A stretch of 60,835 nucleotides of DNA from an uncultured Stomatobaculum sp. Lineage in GTDB: Bacteria > Bacillota > Clostridia > Lachnospirales > Lachnospiraceae. Made by a program: the position numbers and the translations under genes. Under the pieces are notes generated by a model. It ran no database searches, was not told where the DNA came from, and worked only from the letters and a program-made list of their open reading frames with translations. This document shows, piece by piece, positions 8,823 through 15,342 of this stretch. The first letter of the stretch is position 1; each line of letters starts with the position of its first letter. The stretch is taken from assembly GCF_937924975.1 (NCBI RefSeq), contig NZ_CALEYG010000038.1, forward strand, positions 1 through 60,835. Reading direction: 5' to 3'.

Positions 8823-10247
8823 TCAATCCTCCTGTTCTTCGGTTTCTATATTCTCTTCATCAGCATCTTCATCGGACTGATCCTCAATGTATTCATACTC
8901 AGGAATATCTACTGAGCGAACGTCTATTTTCCCAGTAACGGCGTCTGAAATGATCCTCGCTTTTAATTCCTGAAGATTTTTTATGTTCCCACGTTCTATC
9001 TCAATAGCCTTATCTATCTGGACAAGCCTCTGCTCAATTTCGGCAAGAATACTTTCCTGTTCTTCAACATTTGGTATTCCAAGCGTAAAGTTCTTTATGT
9101 AATTAACGGATACTCGCTTTTGTCCAGCCGAACCCGTCATAACCTCTTCGCCAAGTTTCCTGAACGGTCTTGTCATCGTAATCATGTATAGATACTCAGA
9201 AAGCACTTTATCTGAAGGACGTAGATTGATAAATTCGGTAGTACCAAAGCCTATATCCGTATCGAGATCGTCTAAACAAGCTCCTTTTCCATTTTCAAAG
9301 CACGGAGTAATCTTTGCTACCACAACATCTCCCTTTGCGAACGATGAGAACCCAGTTCTAACCTCTGCAATTTTCTTCTTGACGGAGCAGTCAATTTCTC
9401 CGGTTTCTGTAACATTTTCCATTGGAAGAAAAGTGACCAACTCTGAATCATCTTTTGTTTTAACAATATCTGCAATTGAGGCATTCGCTCGACAGATACG
9501 TTTTAAAGGTAGAACCTCCCATGCGGCGGGAATTTCACCGAGCCAATAAACACCGCTATCTTTATTCTCAGATTCCCTAAAGCCATGCAAAATGCCCTGA
9601 TCTATAACCGCCTTGCGTAATTCCTTATACGCAGAAACTTGCTTTTTCTTGACAGCAATAAGACGATTGACCTCTGAAACCTTCCAATCAAGATATCTTA
9701 CAATTGTATCCTGTTCTTCACGCGGAGAAATTGGCAGCATTACATTGCCAAGATAGTTCATTGAAATACGCATACGAACAGACGTAAGAACACCTTCGTC
9801 GCTCTCGTGCATCAGGATACCTTTTCCAAGTCCTATAAGACTCCGCTGAAAAGTAATCAGTCTAAAGATGTAGTGGTAATACCAAATATTCTCATCTTCA
9901 CGCGGATAAAAAGCATAGTAAACCGGACTGATTGCTCCATAATATTTGGATACACCAGCTGCGCCGGAAACTACGTTCATGCAATTGACAAGCAAATCGT
10001 TCTCACGGCAAATGTTATATTGTGTCAGATCATCCTTGGGCTTATTTCCTCCTGTGCCTTCTTTTTCAGAATAAGGGACAACACCCTGCTTTGCTGTCAG
10101 TGATAATATAAAATCAGTTTGAATCGGATTGTTCCGCTCTTTTCTCATGGCAAATACGCCCTTGAGACGTTTCATTTCCCAGTGTGATGGAATTTGTGCC
10201 ACCCATTTCTGATCCACTGTAGTATAGGAAGCATATTCTTTATCCAT
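8823..10247 (-). CDS. hsdS: Type I restriction specificity subunit HsdS
   Basis: Predicted protein of 474 residues with two target-recognition domains, at about residues 12-205 and 235-425. Each begins with a 'W..P..W...LK' type motif ('QIPSHWEMKRLKGVF' and 'EIPAAWEVLPLKRIC') and ends in a conserved helical spacer ('VNRLIAVKKKQVSAYKEL' and 'IDKAIEIERGNIKNLQEL'). It sets which bipartite DNA site is methylated or cut. The acidic C-terminal tail (residues ~445-474) is unusually rich in Glu and Asp. The ATG has GGAGGAAA upstream and overlaps the hsdM end by eight bases. No spare hsdS fragment or inverted repeat that would suggest phase variation was seen nearby. Confidence 0.94.
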   Translation of the reverse strand: MDKEYASYTTVDQKWVAQIPSHWEMKRLKGVFAMRKERNNPIQTDFILSLTAKQGVVPYSEKEGTGGNKPKDDLTQYNICRENDLLVNCMNVVSGAAGVSKYYGAISPVYYAFYPREDENIWYYHYIFRLITFQRSLIGLGKGILMHESDEGVLTSVRMRISMNYLGNVMLPISPREEQDTIVRYLDWKVSEVNRLIAVKKKQVSAYKELRKAVIDQGILHGFRESENKDSGVYWLGEIPAAWEVLPLKRICRANASIADIVKTKDDSELVTFLPMENVTETGEIDCSVKKKIAEVRTGFSSFAKGDVVVAKITPCFENGKGACLDDLDTDIGFGTTEFINLRPSDKVLSEYLYMITMTRPFRKLGEEVMTGSAGQKRVSVNYIKNFTLGIPNVEEQESILAEIEQRLVQIDKAIEIERGNIKNLQELKARIISDAVTGKIDVRSVDIPEYEYIEDQSDEDADEENIETEEQED

Positions 10248-12252
10248 TTATGTTTCCTCCTACAATTCCAGCCAACATGCCATCAGCTTCTTTTTCAAGT
10301 TCGTTCAAGGATGCGATAATCTCATCCATGCTTCTCAGATTTACAGGCCTATAAAAATATTTATTGAAGCTAATTTCATAGCCGATCTGAGTCTTCTTTT
10401 CATCAATCCACGCATCCGGAGCATAAGAGAGTACCTCGTTCTTCATGAAGCCCTCAATTCCACCCTCATAAGTAAATGGAATAAGCTCCGTGTCACGCAA
10501 ATCACTATCAGCTTCTCCTGTGACTGGATTTGCATTGGCATCTTTAACGGTGATGAACGGACGAATTTTCTTCAATACAGTAGCCTTCAACTTCGTGGCC
10601 TTAGCAAATGCAGCCCAATCATCAAGCGGAGTTCCAGACGGAACAGATGCAATAGCCTTTCTAACCGCAGCAAGCTCATCTGCTTTTTTAAACACATCTG
10701 TAGGGATTACGCCATTTGGATTCACTCTCAGCCTTAGAGGACGCTCAACCGATACAGACCAATATGCAAAGTCGTCATTGTTAAAGATCATGCTGACTTC
10801 GCTTTCCTCCATTTCAAGGAAAATACGCATAATCTCATTTCTAATATCAGAAGTAAACTCGCAGTTCTTTTTTCCCATATTGCGAGGTAATGGCGACTTC
10901 ATTTTTGAAGCATCAATGAGCTGAATTTTTCCTTTCCGTCGATCTTCCTTCTTGTTGGATAGTATCCAGATAAAAGTGCCTATACCAGTGTTGTAAAACA
11001 TATTGTCAGGGAGAGAAATAATCACCTCCACCAAATCATTCTCAATAAGGTATCTACGTGTATTGCTCTCACCGCTGCCAGCATCTCCGGTGAAAATTGA
11101 CGAGCCATTATGTACCTCTGCAATGCGGCTACCAAGCTCTGTGTCCTTCTTCATTTTTGCAACATTGTTCAAAAGGAACAGCAGCTGACCATCGCTGGTA
11201 CGCGGGATCATCGGCATGACATCCCCACCCTCAAGATAGGTGTTGAAGCGGGTATCAAGGATTTCCTTCTTTCCTCCCATCTTCTCAGCATCGGTCTTCC
11301 AGCTCTTTCCGTAAGGAGGATTCGAGAGCATGAAGTCAAACTGGCGGGACGCATGCTGGTCATCAGAAAGTGTGGAGCCGTACATAATGTGCTCGGCCTC
11401 CTCGCCGTCCCCTTTCAGCAGCATATCCGCAGTACAGATCGCATAAGTTTCCGGATTGATCTCCTGACCGAACAGATGGATAGCGACTTCTTTGCCACGT
11501 CTCTTGGCCAGCGTCAAAAGTCTGTCCTGCGCGACCGTAAGCATACCTCCCGTACCGCAGGCTCCGTCATAACAGGAATAAGAAGCGTCCTTGATCTTGT
11601 CGGCTATTGGCATAAACACAAGGTCAGCCATAAGCTCGACAACATCACGAGGCGTCCAGTGTTCTCCGGCTTCCTCGTTGTTTTCTTCATTGAACTTGCG
11701 GATCAGTTCCTCAAAGATGGTACCCATACCATGATTATCAAGGCCGGGATGCTTGAGGATAGTCTTCGCTTCATCCTTATAAATTGGATTCGGACTCAGA
11801 TTGATATCAGAAGATGTAAACTTCTCAATTACCGCACCAAGAATATCCGCATCCACCATCGTGTCGATCTGGTTACGGAATTTGAACTTATCCAAAATCA
11901 CCTGAGCGTTCGGTGAGAAGCCATCAAGATATGCAATAAAATCCGCCTTCAAGGTCTGAGCCTTTGCGCGGCTTGTCAGATCTTTCAAAAGAAACGGAGA
12001 CGCATTACAGAAAGCCTGTCCCGCTGCATTACATAGCGCAGGCCACTGGTTATCGATCTTTGCCGCGTCGAGCTGCTTTTTCATTGCGAGCACTGCCGGT
12101 TTTGTTTCTTCCAACATGGCGTCCAGACGGCGAATGACCGTCATTGGAAGGATAACGTCACGATACTTACCGCGCACGTAAACGTCACGCAGGCAGTCAT
12201 CTGCGATTCCCCATATAAAACTTACTATCTGATTGTGAACCTGATTGTCCAT
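10240..12252 (-). CDS. hsdM: Type I restriction methyltransferase HsdM
   Basis: Predicted protein of 670 residues from the ATG at 12252, which has GGAGGA eight bases upstream; an in-frame start 13 codons earlier lacks a good ribosome site. The HsdM N-terminal helical domain covers about residues 1-170. The N6-adenine methyltransferase domain follows, with the SAM-binding motif 'DGACGTGG' at 229-236 and the catalytic NPPY at 311-314. It is longer than the common ~500-residue HsdM, with a C-terminal region containing 'FEISFNKYFYRP'-like segments that resemble those in other long HsdM proteins. It protects host sites and forms the core of the restriction complex. Adenine methylation at the system's target is expected if it is active. 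Confidence 0.94.
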   Translation of the reverse strand: MDNQVHNQIVSFIWGIADDCLRDVYVRGKYRDVILPMTVIRRLDAMLEETKPAVLAMKKQLDAAKIDNQWPALCNAAGQAFCNASPFLLKDLTSRAKAQTLKADFIAYLDGFSPNAQVILDKFKFRNQIDTMVDADILGAVIEKFTSSDINLSPNPIYKDEAKTILKHPGLDNHGMGTIFEELIRKFNEENNEEAGEHWTPRDVVELMADLVFMPIADKIKDASYSCYDGACGTGGMLTVAQDRLLTLAKRRGKEVAIHLFGQEINPETYAICTADMLLKGDGEEAEHIMYGSTLSDDQHASRQFDFMLSNPPYGKSWKTDAEKMGGKKEILDTRFNTYLEGGDVMPMIPRTSDGQLLFLLNNVAKMKKDTELGSRIAEVHNGSSIFTGDAGSGESNTRRYLIENDLVEVIISLPDNMFYNTGIGTFIWILSNKKEDRRKGKIQLIDASKMKSPLPRNMGKKNCEFTSDIRNEIMRIFLEMEESEVSMIFNNDDFAYWSVSVERPLRLRVNPNGVIPTDVFKKADELAAVRKAIASVPSGTPLDDWAAFAKATKLKATVLKKIRPFITVKDANANPVTGEADSDLRDTELIPFTYEGGIEGFMKNEVLSYAPDAWIDEKKTQIGYEISFNKYFYRPVNLRSMDEIIASLNELEKEADGMLAGIVGGNING

Positions 12253-12335
12253 TACAATTTTCCTCCGTTTGTCCGTGGCATAGTTCGCCACTCTATATTT
12301 CCATTCTATAAAATTTGTTGTCCCATAAACCGGGC

Positions 12336-12563
12336 TTACTCGGCATCCTGTTCTTCTTTTTCAGGTACGTTATCATCGGATGCTCCGCCGGAACGGATCC
12401 AATCATCGACTTCGGATAGTTTGAATTTCCAAAGTCTGCCGACTTTATAAGCAGGCATATTCCGTTTTGAAATCCACTGCAAAATAGTCTCTCGTCCAAC
12501 ACCGAGATATGCCTGTACATCTTTTAATGTTACCCATTTTTCAACTTGCAGCTGATCGCTCAC
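12336..12563 (-). CDS. Excisionase-type helix-turn-helix protein
   Basis: Predicted protein of 75 residues starting with GTG behind GGAGGT. Residues 9-58 form a MerR/excisionase-type HTH (HTH_17): 'WVTLKDVQAYLGVGRETILQWISKR', followed by a wing 'YKVGRLWKFKLSEVDDWI'. The tail is acidic. Proteins of this kind commonly sit next to type I restriction genes and are thought to bind DNA, perhaps to control the operon; they are also found as excisionases. Here the gene lies 83 bp before hsdM and 16 bp behind the NBR1-Ig-like gene. Control of the operon is inference; candidate binding sites are the inverted repeat at 13615-13631 and the tandem repeats at 13456-13478. Confidence 0.8.
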   Translation of the reverse strand: MSDQLQVEKWVTLKDVQAYLGVGRETILQWISKRNMPAYKVGRLWKFKLSEVDDWIRSGGASDDNVPEKEEQDAE

Positions 12564-12579
12564 TTTATTACCTCCATCT

Positions 12580-13434
12580 TTAAGAGTTCTTCCTTTTGAA
12601 CTTTACATCTATATCTATATCGAACATTCGACTACCGGGATAGCAGTCATTATCACCACTGTCTACCATGATCCAATGGCAAGTCGTGCGCCCTTCAAAT
12701 GGCCTGAGTTCAATGACTACGGAGATTTCCACACCGGTTTTCGGTGGAGTCTCCGGTATTTCAATGTAGTTGCTTTCCGCCCGTGGCCTTATCTCATCAT
12801 GATTGGAAAGATACAGCTTTCGACCACGCCATGTTTGCGTACCCGGATTAGAGAATTTCCACGTTACCGTCAGCTTCTCATACATGAAACCGGAATAGCT
12901 TCTCTTGTGATCCGGCTTGATGTACACCGTGTCGTCCGGGTACAGAGACGATATGTGGTGAAAGGAGCTGGGCTCCTGTTCCGGCTCCTCCAAAAGCTGC
13001 TGATAGGTCATTGCCACAATATCCGCAGCGTCTTCCTTGTCGCTATCTATAAAGGCTTTGAACTGAACCGCAAGTGCTCTTCGGAGTGCTTGCGGATTTT
13101 TTTCTACCGTGGGAGGTATTCCAAAGGCAAGCATTACATCACCGTACTTATTCTTGTCAATGATCTTTTCAAAATATGCGCACAGGCCATCCTCATTAAA
13201 AGTCTTAAAAGAATCTTTCAGATCTGGAGACATCTTTCTCGACCCGTCATAGAGCTTTCGTTCCAACGGCACATCATCTGACTTTAATCTATCTCCTTGC
13301 TTGTGCGAGAAATAATTACTCCCTGCTTCAATAAAGCAGAAGGAGACAAAGATCCCATTGTTCTTTCGGCTCGGATAATACATCTGCGCTGCCGTGCTCG
13401 GAAATATCCGGCTGAAATATTCACTTAATTCCAA
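12580..13434 (-). CDS. First gene of defence operon, NBR1-Ig-like domain protein
   Basis: Predicted protein of 284 residues. The start chosen is a TTG at 13434 with GGGGAGGT six bases upstream; an in-frame GTG 17 codons earlier has no ribosome site. Residues ~1-165 are of unknown type, with 'SEYFSRIF' at the start, an 'AFGIPPTVEKNPQALRRALA' segment and a helix around 'QFKAFIDSD'. Residues ~178-280 look like the NBR1-Ig-like (FW/ILRUN) beta-sandwich: 'WKFSNPGTQTWRGRKL', an 'EIPETPPKTG' turn, then hydrophobic strands and 'FEGRTTCHWIMVD' before a Gly-rich turn. In eukaryotes this domain mediates protein binding. It leads the operon upstream of the HTH and hsdM genes, so it may be a sensor, adaptor or regulator of the restriction system. 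No catalytic motif is seen. Confidence 0.6.
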   Translation of the reverse strand: MELSEYFSRIFPSTAAQMYYPSRKNNGIFVSFCFIEAGSNYFSHKQGDRLKSDDVPLERKLYDGSRKMSPDLKDSFKTFNEDGLCAYFEKIIDKNKYGDVMLAFGIPPTVEKNPQALRRALAVQFKAFIDSDKEDAADIVAMTYQQLLEEPEQEPSSFHHISSLYPDDTVYIKPDHKRSYSGFMYEKLTVTWKFSNPGTQTWRGRKLYLSNHDEIRPRAESNYIEIPETPPKTGVEISVVIELRPFEGRTTCHWIMVDSGDNDCYPGSRMFDIDIDVKFKRKNS

Positions 13435-13440
13435 TCGAAT

Positions 13441-13478
13441 ACCTCCCCTCAAATCTTGTCCTATGTTTTGTCCTATGT
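13441..13478 (-). promoter_or_regulatory. Leader of defence operon with tandem 12-bp repeat
   Basis: The ribosome site GGGGAGGT at 13441-13448 decides the TTG start at 13434. Just upstream, an 11-base word (TTGTCCTATGT on the plus strand) occurs twice in tandem, at 13456-13466 and 13468-13478, a 12-bp period in the untranslated leader. Such spacing, just over one helical turn, could be an operator for the HTH protein encoded two genes on. This is a guess from position and repetition only. Confidence 0.35.
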
Positions 13479-13580
13479 GTCTCACGTTACCGGTCAGGCC
13501 GTCTCATTTTGCCGTGCGAAACTAATAATAGGCAGGGCAAAGAAAGTGGAAAGCTGACAACACGAGACCTTAATTATTCA

Positions 13581-13609
13581 ATTATACACAAAAACATGGT
13601 CTATGTCAA
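13581..13609 (-). promoter_or_regulatory. Consensus sigma-A promoter of the defence operon
   Basis: On the minus strand TTGACA (13609-13604) and TATAAT (13586-13581) are separated by exactly 17 bases, a perfect match to the housekeeping consensus. It faces the NBR1-Ig-like gene and the nine genes behind it, leaving a leader of about 140 bases. No other strong promoter was seen within the run, which fits one long transcript. Confidence 0.85.
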
Positions 13610-13614
13610 TATTA

Positions 13615-13631
13615 GTTGGTCATAAACCAAC
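13615..13631. promoter_or_regulatory. Inverted repeat next to the -35 box
   Basis: GTTGGT, a five-base loop and ACCAAC form a perfect 6-bp inverted repeat that ends five bases upstream of the -35 hexamer of the defence operon. The position suits an activator or repressor site. The same half-site word appears near 14079-14099 in a potential RNA hairpin. Confidence 0.4.
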
Positions 13632-13771
13632 ATAAACAGACAAATAACCACTTCATTGTTCCTCCTCACCAATGCCCTTGGATGCATCCCCTGATCAAGG
13701 ATGAGTTCAGTTTTCAAGGGTGGTGCAAATAACGCAGCTGACTTCTGAACGGAAGGCTGAGCAGGAAGGAG

Positions 13772-13975
13772 ATGAAAAACGTGACTAAAGACAAACGCGA
13801 GAATTGGATTATCAACATCGAAAACACCGCATCTACGATCAGCTCCCAATTGGGATCAGCTGTAGTTGACGGAGTATTCCAGCGATACGGCGCTCACAGC
13901 GTCGAAGACCTAAATCCGAGTGATCTGCCGGACGTATTCAGCGAGTTATACGCCATCGAAGCGGATCTCAGATAA
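13772..13975 (+). CDS. Small hypothetical phage-module protein
   Basis: Predicted protein of 67 residues with an AGGAAGGAG ribosome site directly before the ATG. The N-terminal half is basic ('MKNVTKDKRENW') and the C-terminal half is acidic ('NPSDLPDVFSELYAIEADLR'). It looks all-alpha, with no membrane segment. I do not recognise a function; similar small acidic proteins open phage or ICE early regions in Firmicutes. It is divergent from the defence operon and begins the plus-strand replication module. Confidence 0.6.
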   Translation: MKNVTKDKRENWIINIENTASTISSQLGSAVVDGVFQRYGAHSVEDLNPSDLPDVFSELYAIEADLR

Positions 13976-14087
13976 CGGTCAATGCCCTGAGCAAGGCATA
14001 AAAAGGCTCACCGCTATGAACGCTCACCCGGCATGCAGAGTGGCTCGAACGGTCATAGTGGTCACAAGTAAATAAACACCAACCTAC

Positions 14088-14151
14088 GAGCGTGGTTGGC
14101 AACTGAAACGGATTAATTTCCCGTTCCGGTCGGCCTTCCACGCTCTTTTTT
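14088..14151 (+). terminator. Terminator or attenuator before the sigma-like gene
   Basis: GAGCGTGG (14088-14095) pairs with CCACGCTC (14138-14145), followed by six Ts. A smaller inner AACGG/CCGTT stem lies between them. An overlapping alternative pairing, CCAACC at 14080-14085 (approximately) with GGTTGG at 14094-14099, would compete with the terminator stem, so this could be an attenuator. The region lies between the small 67-residue gene and the sigma-like gene. Confidence 0.55.
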
Positions 14152-14197
14152 CGTGAGACCTCCGGTTCGGGAACCACTCGAAACTGGAGGTTTCATT

Positions 14198-14710
14198 ATG
14201 CAAAACAACGACAATCAGAAGACCTATTTTATTTACGTTCGCAGCACCGGCGAGAAAGTACCGGTTACCAAAGCGCAGCACGACTCCTTCTATAAGGAAG
14301 CTGACCGCATCCGCCACAAGGAGCAGGATCACGGCAGGTGCATGTGCCCTTTCCGCTTCATCTGGAAGTGCGACGGCGACTGTATCGGCTGCGAATACCA
14401 TGCGGCAGGCGACATTACTTCTCTGGATCAGCCTCTCCCTGATGGCAACAGCACCCTCGGCGACTATATTCCCGACCGTAGTAAGCCTATGGAGGAAGTC
14501 ATCGCCGACCGCATGCTGCTGGAGCAGCTCTTTGCCAGACTGCGTGAGCTCGACCCGGAGGCAGATACCATCATCCAGCTTTGGAAGGATCACCCGGAGG
14601 GCATCTCCGACCGTGCCATCGCAAGAGAGCTCGGTCGCCCACAGAAGACCTTCGCGGATCAGATGAAGAAGTATCGTACCGACCTTCGCAGAATCAGCGG
14701 TGACAAGTAA
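14198..14710 (+). CDS. Sigma-70 region 4-like phage protein
   Basis: Predicted protein of 170 residues from the ATG at 14198, seven bases after CTGGAGG; upstream in-frame starts run through the terminator stem. The N-terminus contains a cysteine cluster ('CMCPFRFIWKCDGDCIGCEY', residues ~47-66) that could bind a metal. The C-terminus ('LFARLRELDPEADTIIQLW' and then 'ISDRAIARELGRPQKTFADQ') is a helix-turn-helix like sigma region 4. Proteins of this type are common at the start of phage and ICE early regions and are annotated as sigma-like regulators. It probably controls the following replication genes, which is inference. Confidence 0.65.
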   Translation: MQNNDNQKTYFIYVRSTGEKVPVTKAQHDSFYKEADRIRHKEQDHGRCMCPFRFIWKCDGDCIGCEYHAAGDITSLDQPLPDGNSTLGDYIPDRSKPMEEVIADRMLLEQLFARLRELDPEADTIIQLWKDHPEGISDRAIARELGRPQKTFADQMKKYRTDLRRISGDK

Positions 14711-14734
14711 TCCTTAAGACTACGAACCACAGCC

Positions 14735-14781
14735 TTTCCGGTCACTATCCCTCACTCGGATGGTGGCCGGAAAACTTTTTT
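14735..14781 (+). terminator. Rho-independent terminator after the sigma-like gene
   Basis: TTTCCGGTCAC (14735-14745) pairs with GTGGCCGGAAA (14763-14773) and is followed by a run of six Ts. It closes the sigma-like transcript, so the next genes probably have their own promoter or a regulated readthrough. Confidence 0.75.
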
Positions 14782-14790
14782 ATAAAATCC

Positions 14791-14823
14791 TCCGCTCAAA
14801 TCAACAGTTCATCTCCAGTGGAA
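14791..14823 (+). repeat. 33-nt leader repeat, copy 1
   Basis: A 33-base intergenic sequence beginning TCCGCTCAAATCA and ending ATCTCCAGTGGAA recurs at 19304-19336 with 30 of 33 bases identical; the three differences are adjacent. Both copies are on the plus strand, directly upstream of a ribosome site and short genes. Here a GAAGGC...GCCTTC hairpin follows. It may be a structured RNA leader or a protein-binding site specific to the module. Confidence 0.6.
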
Positions 14824-14867
14824 GGTGAAGGCAAGAGAACACAGCCTTCAGAAAGCGAGGTGAACTC

Positions 14868-15077
14868 ATGATGTACCGCAGTTACGCAGACACCGGCGGC
14901 AACGTGAACGAGGAGATCAAGCTCCTGAATTCCATCAGTCACGTATCCGCCAGACTGGCAAGGAACCTCTCACTCCTTGCCGCAAGCCAATCCGAGGAAG
15001 GAGGAAAAAAGAATGTCAAAGATGGCAGAAATGGCAAAAACCATCGAAGAGCTCCGCACCGCTGCTGCTTCTATTAA
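14868..15077 (+). CDS. Small hypothetical phage-module protein
   Basis: Predicted protein of 69 residues with GCGAGGTGA before two tandem ATGs. The first 48 residues ('MYRSYADTGGNVNEEIKLLNSISHVSARLA' and a helical stretch) resemble small conserved proteins found just ahead of DUF2800 genes in Firmicutes elements. The last ~22 residues are basic and overlap the next gene by 65 bases, so a frameshift near the natural end, which would restore a shorter protein, cannot be excluded. The function is unknown. Confidence 0.5.
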   Translation: MMYRSYADTGGNVNEEIKLLNSISHVSARLARNLSLLAASQSEEGGKKNVKDGRNGKNHRRAPHRCCFY

Positions 15078-15342
15078 TGCCGTAGCCGACTGGCTCTACC
15101 AGCAGTTTTCCGGTGATGACAACGAAGCGCAGGCCACGGAAGCTCCCGCTAAGAAGGAACCGAAGCCTGAACTCAAGCTGGAGGACGTAAGAGCCGTCCT
15201 TGCCGAGAAGTCCCGTGCCGGTCATACCGCAGAGGTACGCGCCCTGCTTCAAAAGCTCGGTGCAGCAAAGCTCTCGGAAATCGATCCGGCAAATTATGAA
15301 GCCTTGATGAAGGACGCGGAGGTGATCGGCAATGGCAGCTAA
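15013..15342 (+). CDS. Small phage-module protein upstream of DUF2800
   Basis: Predicted protein of 109 residues from the ATG at 15013 behind GGAGGAAAAAA. Residues 1-32 are helical, 35-60 form an Ala/Lys/Pro/Glu linker, and 58-100 look like a compact C-terminal domain ('KLEDVRAVLAEKSRAGHTAEVRALL' and on). A similar linker-plus-domain protein accompanies DUF2800/DUF2815 genes in many Firmicutes phages. It overlaps the DUF2800 start by 11 bases, so it is probably co-translated. The role is unknown, possibly in DNA metabolism. Confidence 0.65.
   Translation: MSKMAEMAKTIEELRTAAASINAVADWLYQQFSGDDNEAQATEAPAKKEPKPELKLEDVRAVLAEKSRAGHTAEVRALLQKLGAAKLSEIDPANYEALMKDAEVIGNGS

Noticed and set aside
9184..9549. 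Phase-variable or duplicated hsdS
   Set aside because: Only one hsdS with two recognition domains is present, and there are no flanking inverted repeats, invertase gene or extra domain fragments; the frame here is antisense.
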